Assembly: GCA_037783545.1 (NCBI GenBank)
Contig: JBBELK010000052.1
Span: forward strand, 1,116,001-1,180,000
Length of the DNA: 64,000 bases
Reading direction: 5' to 3'
Source: Henricia sp. BOLD:AAB3569
Taxonomy: Eukaryota; Echinodermata; Asteroidea; Spinulosida; Echinasteridae
The notes under the pieces are model-generated. The model had not been told where the DNA came from. It did not search any database and saw nothing but the letters and a program-made list of their open reading frames with translations. This document shows positions 43,401 to 53,693 of the stretch, one piece after another (positions within the stretch are counted from its first letter, which is position 1; the number at the start of each line of letters is the position of its first letter). The translations under genes were made by a program, and so were the position numbers.

Positions 43401-46400
43401 AACCGTGTCCCACTCAGTTCGTTATACCTGCCTAGAGGAAGTAGAAGCCCTCGTCGTCGATTCCAAGCCCTTCTACCGACTTGATATCAAGTCAGTAGTA
43501 ATTGGGGGTAATTAAGTGGGAGTGACTGCATCCAACAGTTGTCAATGTTATATTTTTTCGTACATTGAAACGTCATAGCGAATGAAATCATTTTCATCAG
43601 GGGGGAGGGGTCGGTGTTAAGGGTGGTCGGATTTTAATTATGCACATACTTGCTAAGGACATCCACATGGCAAGGTAGATGACGGAAGTAGAAGTCGCAG
43701 CTAGCATGGTACAGAGGGCCATCATAACGCCACCAAAGAGGACAAGCTTTCTGGGCCCGAAGTTTGTTACTGAGCTGGCTACAGGGGCTGCACAAAATTT
43801 AAACAAATTATAATCATACACAATGGGTCGTATTTATAATATAAAAAAATAGCAAATGCTACGAAGTTTAGGTAAACAGGTAAAGCATTTACTATGAAGT
43901 ATAAGCATTTAGAATAAGCAAATGGTTTGATTTATATGAATAAAAGTTTCTTTAACTGTTCAGCATCTACTAGTAGGAATTGTAGTAAATGCTCAACACT
44001 TGTGGTTGCCTCGTGCACAGTTGAAATTGGTAGCACTTACTTTCTTTGATTCATACAAAACGCTAGCGGTTAGCAAATGCTAGCGGGTTCGCAAGTAAAA
44101 AGTAAGTATTAAAGGAGCGTGACCAGAGTTTCAACCCCGCGTTCAACCCCACATCGTTTTACACTTGTTTCGCTCAACCCGCTTTTATCTCGCCCCGGTG
44201 CGAGTTCAACCCCGAGATGAACAGTGAAGATTCACACTTGTGCAAGTGTGAACAGGTCAACCCCGAGATTTTGCAAGTGTGAAAAGGCCTTTATAGTTGT
44301 GCAAACGTCAAGTCTCACTTCGCGCCACTTGCGGACTACCAGCGACGCGCTGTCATGGCCGTGTGGTTTTTCTATGGCGTGTAGGGTTACCAGTTTATCT
44401 CAGCATGGAGGAAGGAGTCTTTCCTTCCTCCATGATCTCAGAGACGGAAATAAAAGGTCAGATTTTGTGAACTTTTTGCTCAATAGGCTGCCGAAGTGAT
44501 TACATCCTATTTTGTTAGTTGCCTATATAGGCGGCTCTATACACTAAAAATCACTGAACCGTGTCCCTGTACGTGCTTTTGCAATGGTACTTTTTCCGAC
44601 GGCCATGATGTTTAAAGCCAATTACCATGGCAACACGTCACACTTCGGCCGTCTATTAACCTTTCGCACAGTTTTACAACTGGACCCCCAATCGGTGAGT
44701 GAAACTGCTAATTTTGACGTGGTGTCAAAATGGTACCGGAAGTCGACGAGTCTTGCGGAGTCCCCCACGTTCTCTGTCAACTTACACCGCGTTTACACTC
44801 GAACGGGCGAAGGTGGATACAGATTCGGCATTTTTATTGCAACCGCAGAGCAAACCGCAAACTGGGCAATTTGCCGTGTTTAGACTACAGTCAACCCACC
44901 TTTTGTGCCGGAAATACCGATGCGTGTGACCCCGGGGTGTGGAAGGTAAAAATTAGAGGTCATGAAAGCGCGCGCCCGATGTTGTTGTGTAATGATCGTG
45001 TGCACCGTCACACGTGGTGGGTGTCGTGAAAATCGACGCGTTATTACTGCGCTGCTGCCATCCTCTTGCAACAGTGCCCCTTTAACGCACTCCCTCACTC
45101 CTAGCGTACATGGCCCTGTTGAAAAAGGCCCCATTTGGCGGTGGGACTAGCGACAGAAATCCTGTCGCCTCGGCTGGACCAATCAGGACGCTTGCAGTGC
45201 ATTGTGCAGCACGATTGCAGGCATTCAAATGTCACGCGCGCAGTTGTAAACACCGTGCACGCATGTGATACATGTACTCGGTAATGCTGGCCGTTGTCCG
45301 CGTCGGCGATTGGCTGCTATTTAAAGCATACTGGGGAATCCGTTCCATTACATTCATCAGCATGCATCCCTGTTATTAATTTGGAAAACTGCGGAGTAAA
45401 TAAGGTTCGTCGTTTGAAAGTTTGGTAGGAATGGGACAGTCATAAGGAACAGAACCCAATAGAATTTCTGGAAAGTATAGAAATTGTTTCTTTTCGGCAT
45501 AACATGACCGAATTGATTAAATTACATCAAAATTACTCGGGCGTGAGTTGGCTCAAGACAACAGCCGGCTCGCTCCACAGATTTGCGTGTATTTCCTCAG
45601 GGTATTGTCACGTCGCTTTGCAGAGTAGAAATTCCCTGAAATCTCAGGATGCGCTGCTGCATGCAAAACTGTTCCTGTTGACGACAATTCTGGACTGAAT
45701 TTCAACAGTTCAATATCATGGAGAATTCCTTTGTTTTTGTAGCCATGATGTTGCCACTTTTGGCTATTTTACGGCGTAGATTTAAGCAGAGAAGAAGTGC
45801 TTGTCAGTAGGACGAATTTCCAGTAGGACTCGGGTAGTTTTTGCCCAACAAAACGTGCCGTGAGCTATGTACTAGCAGTAGCACACCAGCACATTAAGTG
45901 GCGTACATTCTATCACGCACGCCCACGAAATAAAGCGCGCCAAACGATGGCCTCCCGGATGTCGCCAAAGGAAATTGCCGAATCTGTATTCGGGTAGCGT
46001 TTACACTACAAGCGACCTTGACGATTGCGGGGTTAAACCCTACCCCAAAGGTGACTTGAAAAAGGCGAATCAGACCCGGGTCTGATCCGCCTTTTTCAAT
46101 TCGCCTTTTGCGTTTACACTAAGTGCTTACCCGGCTTCAACTCCCCTTTTTGGAAATTGCGGAGTTCGATTCGCCTTTGCCGAATCGAGTGTAAACGGGG
46201 TGTTAATACACGGTCTATTGGCAAACCTATTAAAATCGTAACGTACAACCCATTGCATGTAATAAAGTCCCAACTGAAAATTGGAAAATTATCTTCTTGC
46301 TGCATTTTCTTGACGAAGAACCAATCAAATTCTGACAATTTAAAAAGATGAGACGATTGCTTTGGTTGGCCCTATTGTGTTTGCGAGACTAAGACGAAAA

Positions 46401-47409
46401 ATCAACCCGCACCGAATTTAATTACCACGAAATATTAAGTAGGCCTACAATGTCGGTCAATAACTTTAACAAAAGATACTTCAATGTACATTTCAGCCTA
46501 GACCCGTGAACGTGGCGTTGTATACAACGCCACGTTCTTGTGTCATTTTGAACCTAGCGAAAATCGATCCGCCATCCATAATTCCGTATGGGTGTTGAGT
46601 ACTCACCTGGAAATCTAAGTTTTCCTGTCCGCTTGTTCAGGCTGTGTAATTTCGACGAAATTTGCCCATCGGTAAAGACCCATATATGCGAACGTGTAGA
46701 CTTAGATTTTAACATCTGACCCCGGACGAGTAACCGGGTCATTTGCGTGCAACAGATCGACGGCTGTTTCATGTCGCATTTTCGCTAGGTTCAAAATGAC
46801 ACAAGAACGTGGCGTAGTTTACAACAAGCCACGTTCACGGGTCTAATTTCAGCCCTTTTAGCATCTTAATTTACAACGTCCCTTCCTGGATGCATTTGTA
46901 CTTGTGCACGTTGACCGTGCGTTTATGTACAAATTATATACCTTTGTCAAAAGTTTGTTCAAAGATCTGACGCTTGCGCAGACCTACTACGAACTGGCTA
47001 ATTTGTACATAGGCCTAAATAATCATTTTTGGGATCCGGAAAGTTGTGAATTTTGACATCCATGTGTAGAACCTATACATCAGTATTTCTTTGTGAAAAA
47101 GAGATAAAGTCACATGAATACTTGTGAATAAGAGTCGTGAATTTTGACGTGAATATGCACGACAAAGTTTATAGTCCCTTCAACAAGCTTCACAGAACTA
47201 GCTCTATACTCACCCAACACTGAACACATGCTCCCGTAAATGCTCGTTACTGTACCGACGCTGGTAACAGACGCCGTGAGGTCTTCCACGAAGTGGGGAA
47301 TAAACACGCCCATTGCTTTAAATAATCCCAGACAGACGAACGACAAGGATGCCTTGGACACCAGAATGAACCAACGCCGTTGCGAATTTTTGGGTTCAAT
47401 TTCCTCCAT
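40324..47409 (-). CDS. Monocarboxylate transporter-like MFS protein (SLC16 family), 4 exons
   Basis: Coding exons in transcript order are 47409-47214, 43787-43650, 41673-40825 and 40442-40324. Every junction is phase 1 with GT-AG ends, and the total is 1302 nt (433 residues plus stop). The protein has the SLC16 layout. A short N-terminus (MEEIEPKNSQRRW) runs into TM1. An N-terminal six-helix bundle includes YFPETFASANGISLAAGS, the position of the conserved YF-KRR-LA-G-A-AGS motif. A hydrophilic central loop of about 45 residues (KRNYRILKNDCDQDPDD) follows, then a second bundle (DEPWFLLFLLVVVLTGAVY onward) and a short tail, FKSCRN. It should move monocarboxylates or a similar small solute across a membrane. 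The TM1 signature usually written D-G-G/S-W/F-G-W is absent, and the KRR of the second motif is replaced, so substrate and proton coupling are uncertain. The length is slightly under the usual 450-500. Confidence 0.87.
40567..40638 (-). tRNA. tRNA-Thr(AGT)-like gene or tRNA-derived SINE head
   Basis: A 72-nt cloverleaf can be drawn. It has a perfect 7-bp acceptor stem (TGCTCGG/CCGAGCA), a 3-bp D stem with a GAGTGGTTAA loop, and an anticodon stem with four of five pairs. The loop CTAGTAT has U33 and anticodon AGT. A 5-nt variable loop and a T stem with four of five pairs follow. Box B reads GGCTCGAGTCC, with C in place of the invariant T54. A TTTT lies eight bases downstream. The mismatches and the T54 change suggest a pseudogene or the tRNA part of a SINE. 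It lies in the last intron of the MCT-like gene, same strand. Confidence 0.5.
40825..41673 (-). CDS. MCT-like gene, coding exon 3 (main membrane exon)
   Basis: The acceptor TTTTCGCAG opens into SVGESFVIVCSLKPVMDYFP. The exon then carries the rest of bundle 1, the central hydrophilic loop and helices 7-11 or so (ending LYLFLGVGQILGGVSS). The donor TCAG|GTACGT is phase 1. It has 283 codons without a break. Confidence 0.9.
42131..42925. mobile_element. Nested TIR element, TAAAGGGACACACCG ends
   Basis: TAAAGGGACACACCGACTT at the left and AAGCCGGTGTGTCCCTTTA at the right. It sits inside the 1.46-kb element, so it is the younger of the two. Contains the 20-bp perfect hairpin at 42732-42776. Confidence 0.75.
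42732..42776. repeat. Perfect 20-bp-arm hairpin, CACGTGACTTTTCGGAACCA
   Basis: Arms 42732-42751 and 42757-42776 are exact complements with a 5-base AAATA loop. Includes a CACGTG E-box on each arm. Confidence 0.85.
43650..43787 (-). CDS. MCT-like gene, coding exon 2
   Basis: The acceptor ATTTTGTGCAG leads to APVASSVTNFGPRKLVLFGG, followed by TM3 (VMMALCTMLAATSTSVIYLA). The GPR-K-L-G loop between TM2 and TM3 is the SLC16/MFS motif region. The exon has 46 codons with phase 1 at both ends. The donor is GCAA|GTATGT. Confidence 0.85.
44109..44131 (+). repeat. TTAA MITE family 2, end fragment
   Basis: TTAAAGGAGCGTGACCAGAG is an exact match to the family 2 terminus, followed by unrelated CAACCCCG-rich sequence. 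Confidence 0.55.
44320..44500 (+). repeat. Dispersed repeat, TTCGCGCCACTTGCGG copy 1
   Basis: Shares CGCGCCACTTGCGG, AGGGTTACCAGTTTATCTCA, GACGGAAATAAAAGGTCAG and the AACTTTTTGCTCAA region with 53035-53180. Interrupted by the 31-bp palindrome. Confidence 0.6.
44404..44434. mobile_element. 31-bp palindrome with 7-bp flanking duplication
   Basis: CATGGAGGAAGGA and TCCTTCCTCCATG are exact complementary arms with a 5-base loop. It is flanked by ATCTCAG on both sides (44397-44403, 44435-44441). The related dispersed repeat at 53035-53180 has TTTATCTCAAAGACGGAAAT with nothing inserted. Confidence 0.7.
44545..44662 (-). repeat. Partial copy of the 12185-type element
   Basis: Shares GAACCGTGTCCC, GCAATGGTACTTTTTCCGAC, CCATGGCAACACGTCACACT and TTCGGCCGTCTATTAA with the complement of 12185-12300. 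Lies in intron 1 of the MCT-like gene. Confidence 0.62.
45999..46198. repeat. Inverted-repeat element, GTTTACACT ends
   Basis: CGTTTACACTACAAGCG at the left and GAGTGTAAACGGGG at the right. The centre is a strong hairpin, AAAAGGCGAATCAGACCCGG with GTCTGATCCGCCTTTTT. Lies in intron 1 of the MCT-like gene. Confidence 0.55.
46499..46845. mobile_element. TIR element, TAGACCCGTGAACGTGGC ends
   Basis: About 67-bp TIRs including TGTGTCATTTTGAACCTAGC. Each TIR itself holds a palindrome (GAACGTGGCGTTG / CAACGCCACGTTC). TA flanks both sides. Lies in intron 1 of the MCT-like gene. Confidence 0.8.
47214..47409 (-). CDS. MCT-like gene, coding exon 1
   Basis: I chose the ATG at 47409-47407 (MEEIEPKNSQRRWFILVSK). 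The open frame continues upstream only through a GTG. The exon covers TM1 and the start of TM2 (SVGTVTSIYGSMCSVL). The donor is TTGG|GTGAGT, phase 1. Confidence 0.85.
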
Positions 47410-47519
47410 CTTGCAAACCAGCCCCCTGAAACCGACCACTTTCTACACGCCTATACACTGCAACGAAACGAAGTGTCTGTCGAAAAATACAAGTACAGTA
47501 CATTGTAACTGACTGTAAA

Positions 47520-48760
47520 TGAGTATAGCGAGGTCAATCTATCGCAATGCACAATAGGCCTATATAGTAGGCCTACTCCTCAATTCTTTCCAGCTAGAGA
47601 TCCATTATGAATGAGGCGCCGGACCTAATACACCACTCAATGGGGATATTGTGTACGCATTCCGCTTGAAAATTTTTGTATATACATGATTAGACAATGG
47701 GAGACTTTTGGCTATCCTGGTTTAGACACAAGAGGGCGCCCTTCACGATCCCGGAAGTGATTTTCTTCTGACTTCGGTCTCGTTTGTTTTACGTGTGGAC
47801 GTAAATTTCTTCAATTTCAGAGCTCTATTTCTCAGCAATGAAGTCCCGTACATCCTGTATTTTTGTGGTGTGTGGCGGAAGGACTAGTCATGGTTTTCTA
47901 AACAATACATACAAACTGAGAAAGTTGTGGAGTTTATCTATAAAAACGGCAACAGCGGCGCGCGCGCGGCTTCGGTGTACTTCAAGCGCGTACGTCACTC
48001 ACCGCTGTGTATTTATGGCTGTACGCACGATATAAACGGGGCACTCAATGGCGTGCAGTGTGTCGCTTTTCGGACGACTTTCACCGGTTTAAAGACGATT
48101 GTATGAGCAGTGTTCATGTCACATTTCCTCCATGATGTCACTATAAATTTCTATTTTTTGTCTTACCCCCACCCCCACCCCCACTTTGTGAAAACAAGTT
48201 TGAATGACACATGCAGTGTTTGAATTTGTAAAAACACAAATTAGGCCAAAAATTAGTCTTCCAAAATGATGCGGTGATGTGTTTTTGTTTTATTATTATT
48301 TTATTTTGGTAAGGGGATTCCAAGCAATAAAGTCAAGTTGACATGAAGCCAACAGGCATGTTTATAATCAAAACACTCAACAACAAAAAACCTTTGACGC
48401 AGAGGGTTGAAAGTTACGCGTGCGTCCACGTCCACGATAGTTTTTTGTTTGTGTTTTTGACTTAGGCCTACATGTTTAACGTGATATCAATTTTCACCCG
48501 AGAGGCATGGTTAAGTACCACCCCCACCCCCAGGATACCACACCTCGGACATGAGAATTGTCACTTTTTGAGTGACAAAATCGCAACCCCTGGGCCAAAA
48601 TTTGTGACAAAATCTCTACCTTGGAACATCTGGTCAATGCCGAGGCATGTTACCAAGTCCCCACCCCACCCTTCGGACAATGCCTGCAGGGAAGGGGTAG
48701 AATGTTGATAAAACATTTGCATACATGTAAGAATGAAAGAAACAAAATTCTTCTTGCTTG
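47520..48760. other. Upstream region of the MCT-like gene
   Basis: Contains CCCGGAAGTGATTTTC (ETS-like GGAAGT) near 47750, a plus-strand frame at 47838-48032 that I do not trust, a GCGCGCGCG stretch and CCCCCACCCC tracts at 48170 and 48522. No exon assigned. Confidence 0.35.
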
Positions 48761-48769
48761 CTATTTTGT

Positions 48770-49660
48770 TAATGGTTTAGAAAACTATAAATATATGTGT
48801 ACATGTACATGATAAATCTGCATAGAATATACCAAATAATGTTCATTTTCAACATAATTGCAGAATACCCTGCAATTCTTAGTCCGTGTAGCATTAGGTA
48901 GACGTGGCTTCGGAGGATTGTATTACGAAGGAAAGTTTGGTCCGAGAACGAGTCGATAAAAGCACGTGCAACATCAGTTTTGAGTTGCAGGGTATTCCGC
49001 AATTGCTTTCAAATTTTCTACATGTAGTTTTCAAATTACCACCTGCTGACAGGGCCGTGTACAGAATTGAGCAGTTGGCCATTACACAGTATGAGACTGG
49101 CTGAAAAAGAAATTCCAAGAGTTACATAAAAGACACCCGTCAATTTGCCACTTCTAATTTGGGGTTTTCTATCAAATCAGCATGTTAATTCTGATGCCTG
49201 TTAAATCATTTTGAGGAATACAAGTAATGGTCAACTTATCAATTATGGGGCTAAAAGAAACATGACAATTGTTAACTTGAGACTATCAGCAAGTTTAAGC
49301 TGACATAACATTAATAAGTTCTTGACTAAGAAATAAAAAAAAAAAAAAAAAAACTCCAAAAACACAAACAAAAAGCTAGCAGTCTTCACATGACATGTTT
49401 ATATGTACTGGTAAATCCATGCAATGTACATTTACAGTCCTCAATGTTCCTGCCAGTTGCTTGGTTTTAAAAGCTTTTTAGAATGTGTAAACACAGGAAA
49501 TTAATAAGTATTTTAGCTCAATAAAATAATTAAATGGCAACAAAATGTTGATTTATTTTAGATTTTTTTTTTACCATTGATAATTTGAGCATACAATTTT
49601 TTTTCATCACATGATTGAGCTGCATAAATCAATGTTACAATACATGTACACAAATTCACA
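48770..49660 (+). other. AT-rich intergenic stretch with A20 tract
   Basis: GAATACCCTGCAATTC (48863) is echoed by CAGGGTATTCCGCAATTG (48987). A 66-codon frame at 48904-49104 has no ATG, no family and no clear splice sites. A 20-base A run lies at 49335-49354. Nothing else seen. Confidence 0.35.
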
Positions 49661-50258
49661 AAATTAAAATTAATTCAGTCATTTCACAAATGTCGACTCT
49701 GCTGCCATGAAGGCATAACCATCCTGACTGCACATGGAATAACGCCTGATCTGAATCATTTGGATTTCCTGGAAAGCCTTGGTTGCTTCATTTCACATGT
49801 CGGGAATCTGTCAGAGAAACAAGTCATAAATAAAACGAGACGTTACTTCACTCCTATTAAATTGAAACATTAAAGATACTTTTTTACGGTTTGAATTCCC
49901 TTTACTGGTCGCCAGGAAATTGTTGAATGTTTTTCACTTCCCTCACTTCCCTTTAAAATATTTGCACGTTTTGGTGGTTTTTATGAGAAGAATAAGTGGC
50001 GACCAGTAAACGGAATTCTTTCCGTTTTTACAAAATCAGTCTGCCTGCTGTATAAAAGGCTAAACTTCACATCAAAACAAAAGCAAATGTCTACAGGTAT
50101 GTTTACCAAAAAAAATGTGAATATTGCTTTATGACGTTCGAGTTGAGATTCGCACTGAAGTGAAGACTGAAGCAAGACCTAATTTGTGAGATCTAGCTTT
50201 TACCTGCTTGCTGTCCTTGTGGGTGCCTTTAAAAGCCATAATGTGTGTGGAATTGACA

Positions 50259-51082
50259 TCACGTTTGTTGATTGTTCCTCACACTGTTGTAGACCCCATT
50301 TCTGGCAAAACAAAAATAAATAAATAAAATGTTAGATTAGAACAAATTTCTAAGCATTAGGCCTACACTGGGAAAATGTGTATGGTTTTACCACTTCAAC
50401 CTTCATTTGTGATGAGTAAAAAAGAAATAAACATATTAGTATAAGAGATATCTCAAAAATATTATTAAAATATATTGCCAAGTCTGTCAAGAACAGCATA
50501 ATTCCATGACCAGGTCTATGCTATGGTCAGCGCCAGTGTAGCCTAGGCCTGGATTAGAAATGGAATAGGCCTTGCGGACATGCACATGACTTTGAAAATG
50601 GAAAGGTACGTTGAAGAAAAACAATAGACTGCATTTCCTCTGAAGAGATGGGAATGTAAAAATCACAAATCTGATGATCAGAGTTCAGACTTTCTTCATG
50701 CCATTTTCACTCCATTGTTCGACGTTTAAGCAGTTAATCAATTGTACTCGGATTTCCATTTCAGTAGCCAAAGCAAGGCCTAAGTTAGGCGAGGCCTCGA
50801 CACGACAGCCTAAATTATACAGGCATGTGCTTCTAGTTCTACAGAACCGTCCGATATTTTATATGCGCTGTTGGCATCGTGCACACACTACATGTATACA
50901 TGTACATCGTAACACGATCAACCATGCATGACCGAAAACAAAATGACAAAAAAAACCCGTGCGTTTACTTACCTCTTGGCAACCAACGTTTCCGCGCGAC
51001 GTTTCAGCTTTTCCTTTTCAAAGTCCATTTTTTTAAGTTCTTCAATGGTTGATTTTTCATAATGACTGTTTGGGCTTTCCAT
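50259..51082 (-). CDS. Possible small two-exon gene, 50-residue basic protein
   Basis: Exons at 51082-50973 and 50301-50259 join in frame (153 nt) with a strong donor (AAGAG|GTAAGT) and an acceptor TTTTGCCAG. The product begins MESPNSHYEKSTIEELKKMD and continues with a Lys/Glu/Arg-rich stretch likely to form a helix, ending VYNSVRNNQQT. I do not recognise the family. After the stop the transcript could continue through a further splice (donor AAGCAG|GTAAAA near 50206, acceptor CTGACAG near 49812) to an AATAAA at 49557-49552 on the minus strand. Support is splice-site quality and a clean start context only. It could be a non-coding or decayed transcript. Confidence 0.4.
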
Positions 51083-51496
51083 CGTTGATTAATGTAGGGT
51101 TTCACGGCGACATTTCCCACCGCATTTTTAGCACGAAAATACGTGTAATGCATGCAATGGCTGTCACCGTGGCGCGAAATGCGCTGGGACCGTATGTTTG
51201 GCGCCCTCTGTTGATATTGCTCCTCAAAAGTCTCCCATTGTATCTGCATGACAGACACACCTTGTCACAGGACAAAAGTTTTAAGTATATTACACAACTA
51301 GCAGGTGGCCGACTGGTTTTCGGCCAACATATTACACATATTCCACATAATTATCATGTCTCGGAAGACTTTCTGAGACAGAAGAAACAGAAGATTGGAG
51401 ATTTGACAGGCCGCCGGCCCGCAAGGCGCACTGTGCGCTGCGCTATGCGCGTTGCGGAAAATGAGCGAGTTGAATAATGGGCGGACCGTCAATAAT

Positions 51497-51600
51497 TCCT
51501 CTCATGAGACTAACAATATTTGTTTTAGGGTCCTAATTAAGTTACGTGTTAATCTGTGAACATTTCTGATTTTTCGAGAGTCCCAATACATAATGTAGTG
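51497..51600 (+). mobile_element. TTAA MITE family 1, truncated right part
   Basis: Contains TCTCATGAGAC, TTACGTGTTAATCTGTG and AACATTTCTGATTTTTCGAG, which match the right third of the full copies. The word array and the left end are missing. Confidence 0.6.
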
Positions 51601-51843
51601 AGCAGGGGGTTTATCAGTCTTCAGTCGTGGCGATGCGAATAAAGATATGCATATCGAATTTTTTTTAAAGCGTAGTTAAGTTTTTAAGAATGCTTGTAGG
51701 CCTAGCCTATGTGGTGGCAAATTAGGTCTTGGAGATGGACTGAAAATGTGTTTTTGCTGATAATTCTTCAAATGTTTATTTGTGACCCGATCTGAGAAAA
51801 GGTAACATAAGTCGCACAGGATAGGTTGAGTTTTCGCGACCAT

Positions 51844-52016
51844 AAGAAGAAATCTGCGGCAGATCCACGCTCATTAAAATACCAAACACAATAGAAATTC
51901 CTGGCGGTGCCCAGATATAGATACCGCCTGGAATGTCTGTATTACGCCTGGAATTTCCATTGTGTTTTGTTATTTTAATGAGCGTGGATGTACATTGTAC
52001 TGCAGATTTCTTCTTA
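51844..52016. mobile_element. Hairpin MITE, AAGAAGAAATCTGC ends
   Basis: AAGAAGAAATCTGC, CCACGCTCATTAAAATA and ACACAATAGAAATTCC on the left are all complemented on the right around a TCTGGGCACC/GGCGG centre. No frame. Confidence 0.72.
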
Positions 52017-52269
52017 TTAAACATTATGGGCCATAACTATAAAAGGTGTTTTTTAGTTGTACGCGTACAAATCTGCTGAAGTCCGTCTATGCGCTTAACT
52101 TAAGTCGCCAACTACGAAGCAGTTTTATTGTTACACGCGGACAAACTAACATGCCTTGTTAAACGCCCGTCTTTAACGAACAATGAGAATTCTTAAACAT
52201 TGGCATGGGGTAGTTTTACAGGCATTTAGCGCCATTTTAAACCAAGCAGTAGACGAAGAAACGTGGCAC

Positions 52270-52490
52270 GGACGCGCTGTAGATACTGGAACTTGCCCAA
52301 GAAGAGGCCAACGAAATTGTAAATGAGGATCGAAGATGTATGCCACGAGTATTAATTAGAGACAGGAGCAATCATTTAGAGGATTATGATGACGTCAGTT
52401 TTATTAAACGCTTCCGACTTACCAAAGACACATTCAGTGAGTTGCTTCGGTTTCCAAGACTAGAACTATAGAACATCCAGGCCAACACAG
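52270..52490 (+). pseudogene. PIF/Harbinger transposase N-terminal fragment
   Basis: Reads ILELAQEEANEIVNEDRR, then VLIRDRSNHLEDYDDVSF and IKRFRLTKDTFSELLRF to a stop at about 52470. The D-Y-D-D-x-x-F-x-x-R-F-R-L pattern is characteristic of the region before the DDE domain in PIF/Harbinger transposases. After a frameshift, RTSRPTQRRHPLPSVLQLQ continues the match and then breaks off at a short TIR element. No catalytic part remains. Confidence 0.6.
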
Positions 52491-52523
52491 AGACGACATC
52501 CTCTTCCATCTGTGCTACAGCTA

Positions 52524-52710
52524 CAATCCTGGACAAAATAGTTGGGACAGTTGAAGTGTGTATAATACCTCCCTCCGCTCCCCGTTCAATGTTGACGTCG
52601 ACTGCTGCAGATTTCGATGGCGCGCATCCCAGCGACCCAACTTTGCGCGGGGGTTGCACGGGGTTTAGCTGGGGTGTCCCAAGATATTTTGTCCAATATT
52701 GTAGCTTGCG
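52524..52710. mobile_element. Short TIR element, CTACAATCCTGGACAAAATA
   Basis: CTACAATCCTGGACAAAATA at the left and TATTTTGTCCAATATTGTAG at the right, about 29-bp imperfect TIRs over 0.19 kb, with GGGACA next to both. Tc1/mariner-like termini. Cuts into the transposase remnant. Confidence 0.6.
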
Positions 52711-52827
52711 CTGTGCGTTTCTTTGCATGTTAGTCATTCCATATAGTTGTGAGTTAGTTGTTTAGCATTCCTCAGCAAGTCTTTGGTCAAGCAGTGCATA
52801 TAAGAGTTTCAGCTTCGATTTGCGCAA

Positions 52828-52918
52828 TTAAAGGAGGTGTTCACATTTTTCCAGAAAATGAATTTCATTTTAACCTTAGAATCATATAAAATACCTCTCC
52901 AAAATATATGGAACTCTG
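52828..52918 (+). repeat. TTAA MITE family 2, left-end fragment
   Basis: TTAAAGGAGGTGTTCACATT, then TTCCAGAAAATGAATTTCAT and a copy-2-like stretch. It breaks off into a fragment of the 39118-type hairpin MITE. Confidence 0.6.
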
Positions 52919-52976
52919 GGTACCAGTTGTTGATGAACGTTGCAAAATGTTCGCGTATTTGAACGCAGCCCTGATT
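52918..52976 (+). repeat. Fragment of the 39118-type hairpin MITE
   Basis: GGGTACCAGTTGTTGATGAACG and GTATTTGAACGCAGCCCTG match the right arm of 39118-39262. Confidence 0.6.
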
Positions 52977-53034
52977 AAGTAAGGCGCGGACAATAAAACA
53001 GCTGTTTAATATACATGTATTTTGTAACTGTATT

Positions 53035-53180
53035 CGCGCCACTTGCGGTTGTGTTCGGACTAAGTGAAGCACGTCGTGATTTTTATTTTACGTTCAGGGT
53101 TACAAGTTTATCTCAAAGACGGAAATAAAAGGTCAGATTTATTATTTCATAAACTTTTCGATCAACTTGGTATTTTAAGA
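53035..53180 (+). repeat. Dispersed repeat, TTCGCGCCACTTGCGG copy 2
   Basis: TTCGCGCCACTTGCGGTTG, CAGGGTTACAAGTTTATCTC, AAGACGGAAATAAAAGGTCA and AAACTTTTCGATCAA correspond to 44320-44500 without the palindrome. Confidence 0.6.
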
Positions 53181-53550
53181 ATTTTTAAAGTTGACCCCAA
53201 GTTGCTCTTAGTGAAAATTGTTATTCTTATATAGAGCATAAAATGGTACCGGGAAAAAAACCTTTCACTGTATACACGCTTCAAGTTCAAGTGCTCCTAT
53301 TTGCAGATTCCCGGAAGTCGACGAAACTGCCACGTTTTACCGTACGTTTACGAGGTCAACTTATAGTATTCGTAAATTACAAAATCGCAGGGCCACTGTA
53401 CTCGTCTTTTTAAAAATTATAAACAGAAAATCATCAATTCTGCAGTATTAATAATCGTATTATTCGTAATCATGACTGATTTGTATGACAAACCATATAC
53501 TATAGTGTACAAACTTAACTGTACACTAATTTTTATTAGTTCTAGAACTT

Positions 53551-53693
53551 AAGCGGGCCTCCCACTGTGCGATTTTTGCCACGAATTAGCTACGATTGGG
53601 TACGATTGTGTGTAGAGTCTATAGGCAGTCTCCGATAATCGTACCGATTCGTAGGAATTTCGTGGCCAAAATCGCACAGTGGGAGGCCCGCTT
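53551..53693. mobile_element. Hairpin MITE, AAGCGGGCCTCCCACTGTGC, copy 1
   Basis: Perfect outer arms of about 30 bp (AAGCGGGCCTCCCACTGTGC then GATTTTTGCCACGAA on the left). The interior is TACGATT/AATCGTA words. Second copy at 55167. Confidence 0.85.

Noticed and set aside
47838-48035. Plus-strand frame upstream of the MCT-like gene, starting MKSRTSCIFVVCGG
   Set aside because: Looked at as a possible divergent first exon or THAP-type start, but the cysteine spacing does not fit and there is no supporting donor.
48904-49104. Frame reading FELQGIPQLLSNFLHVVF
   Set aside because: Looks protein-like, but it begins at GTG just after a stop, with no acceptor in a suitable place and no family.
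51298-51492. Frames around CGCAAGGCGCACTGTGCGC
   Set aside because: Palindromic GC-rich patch, no gene signal. A truncated MITE follows directly.
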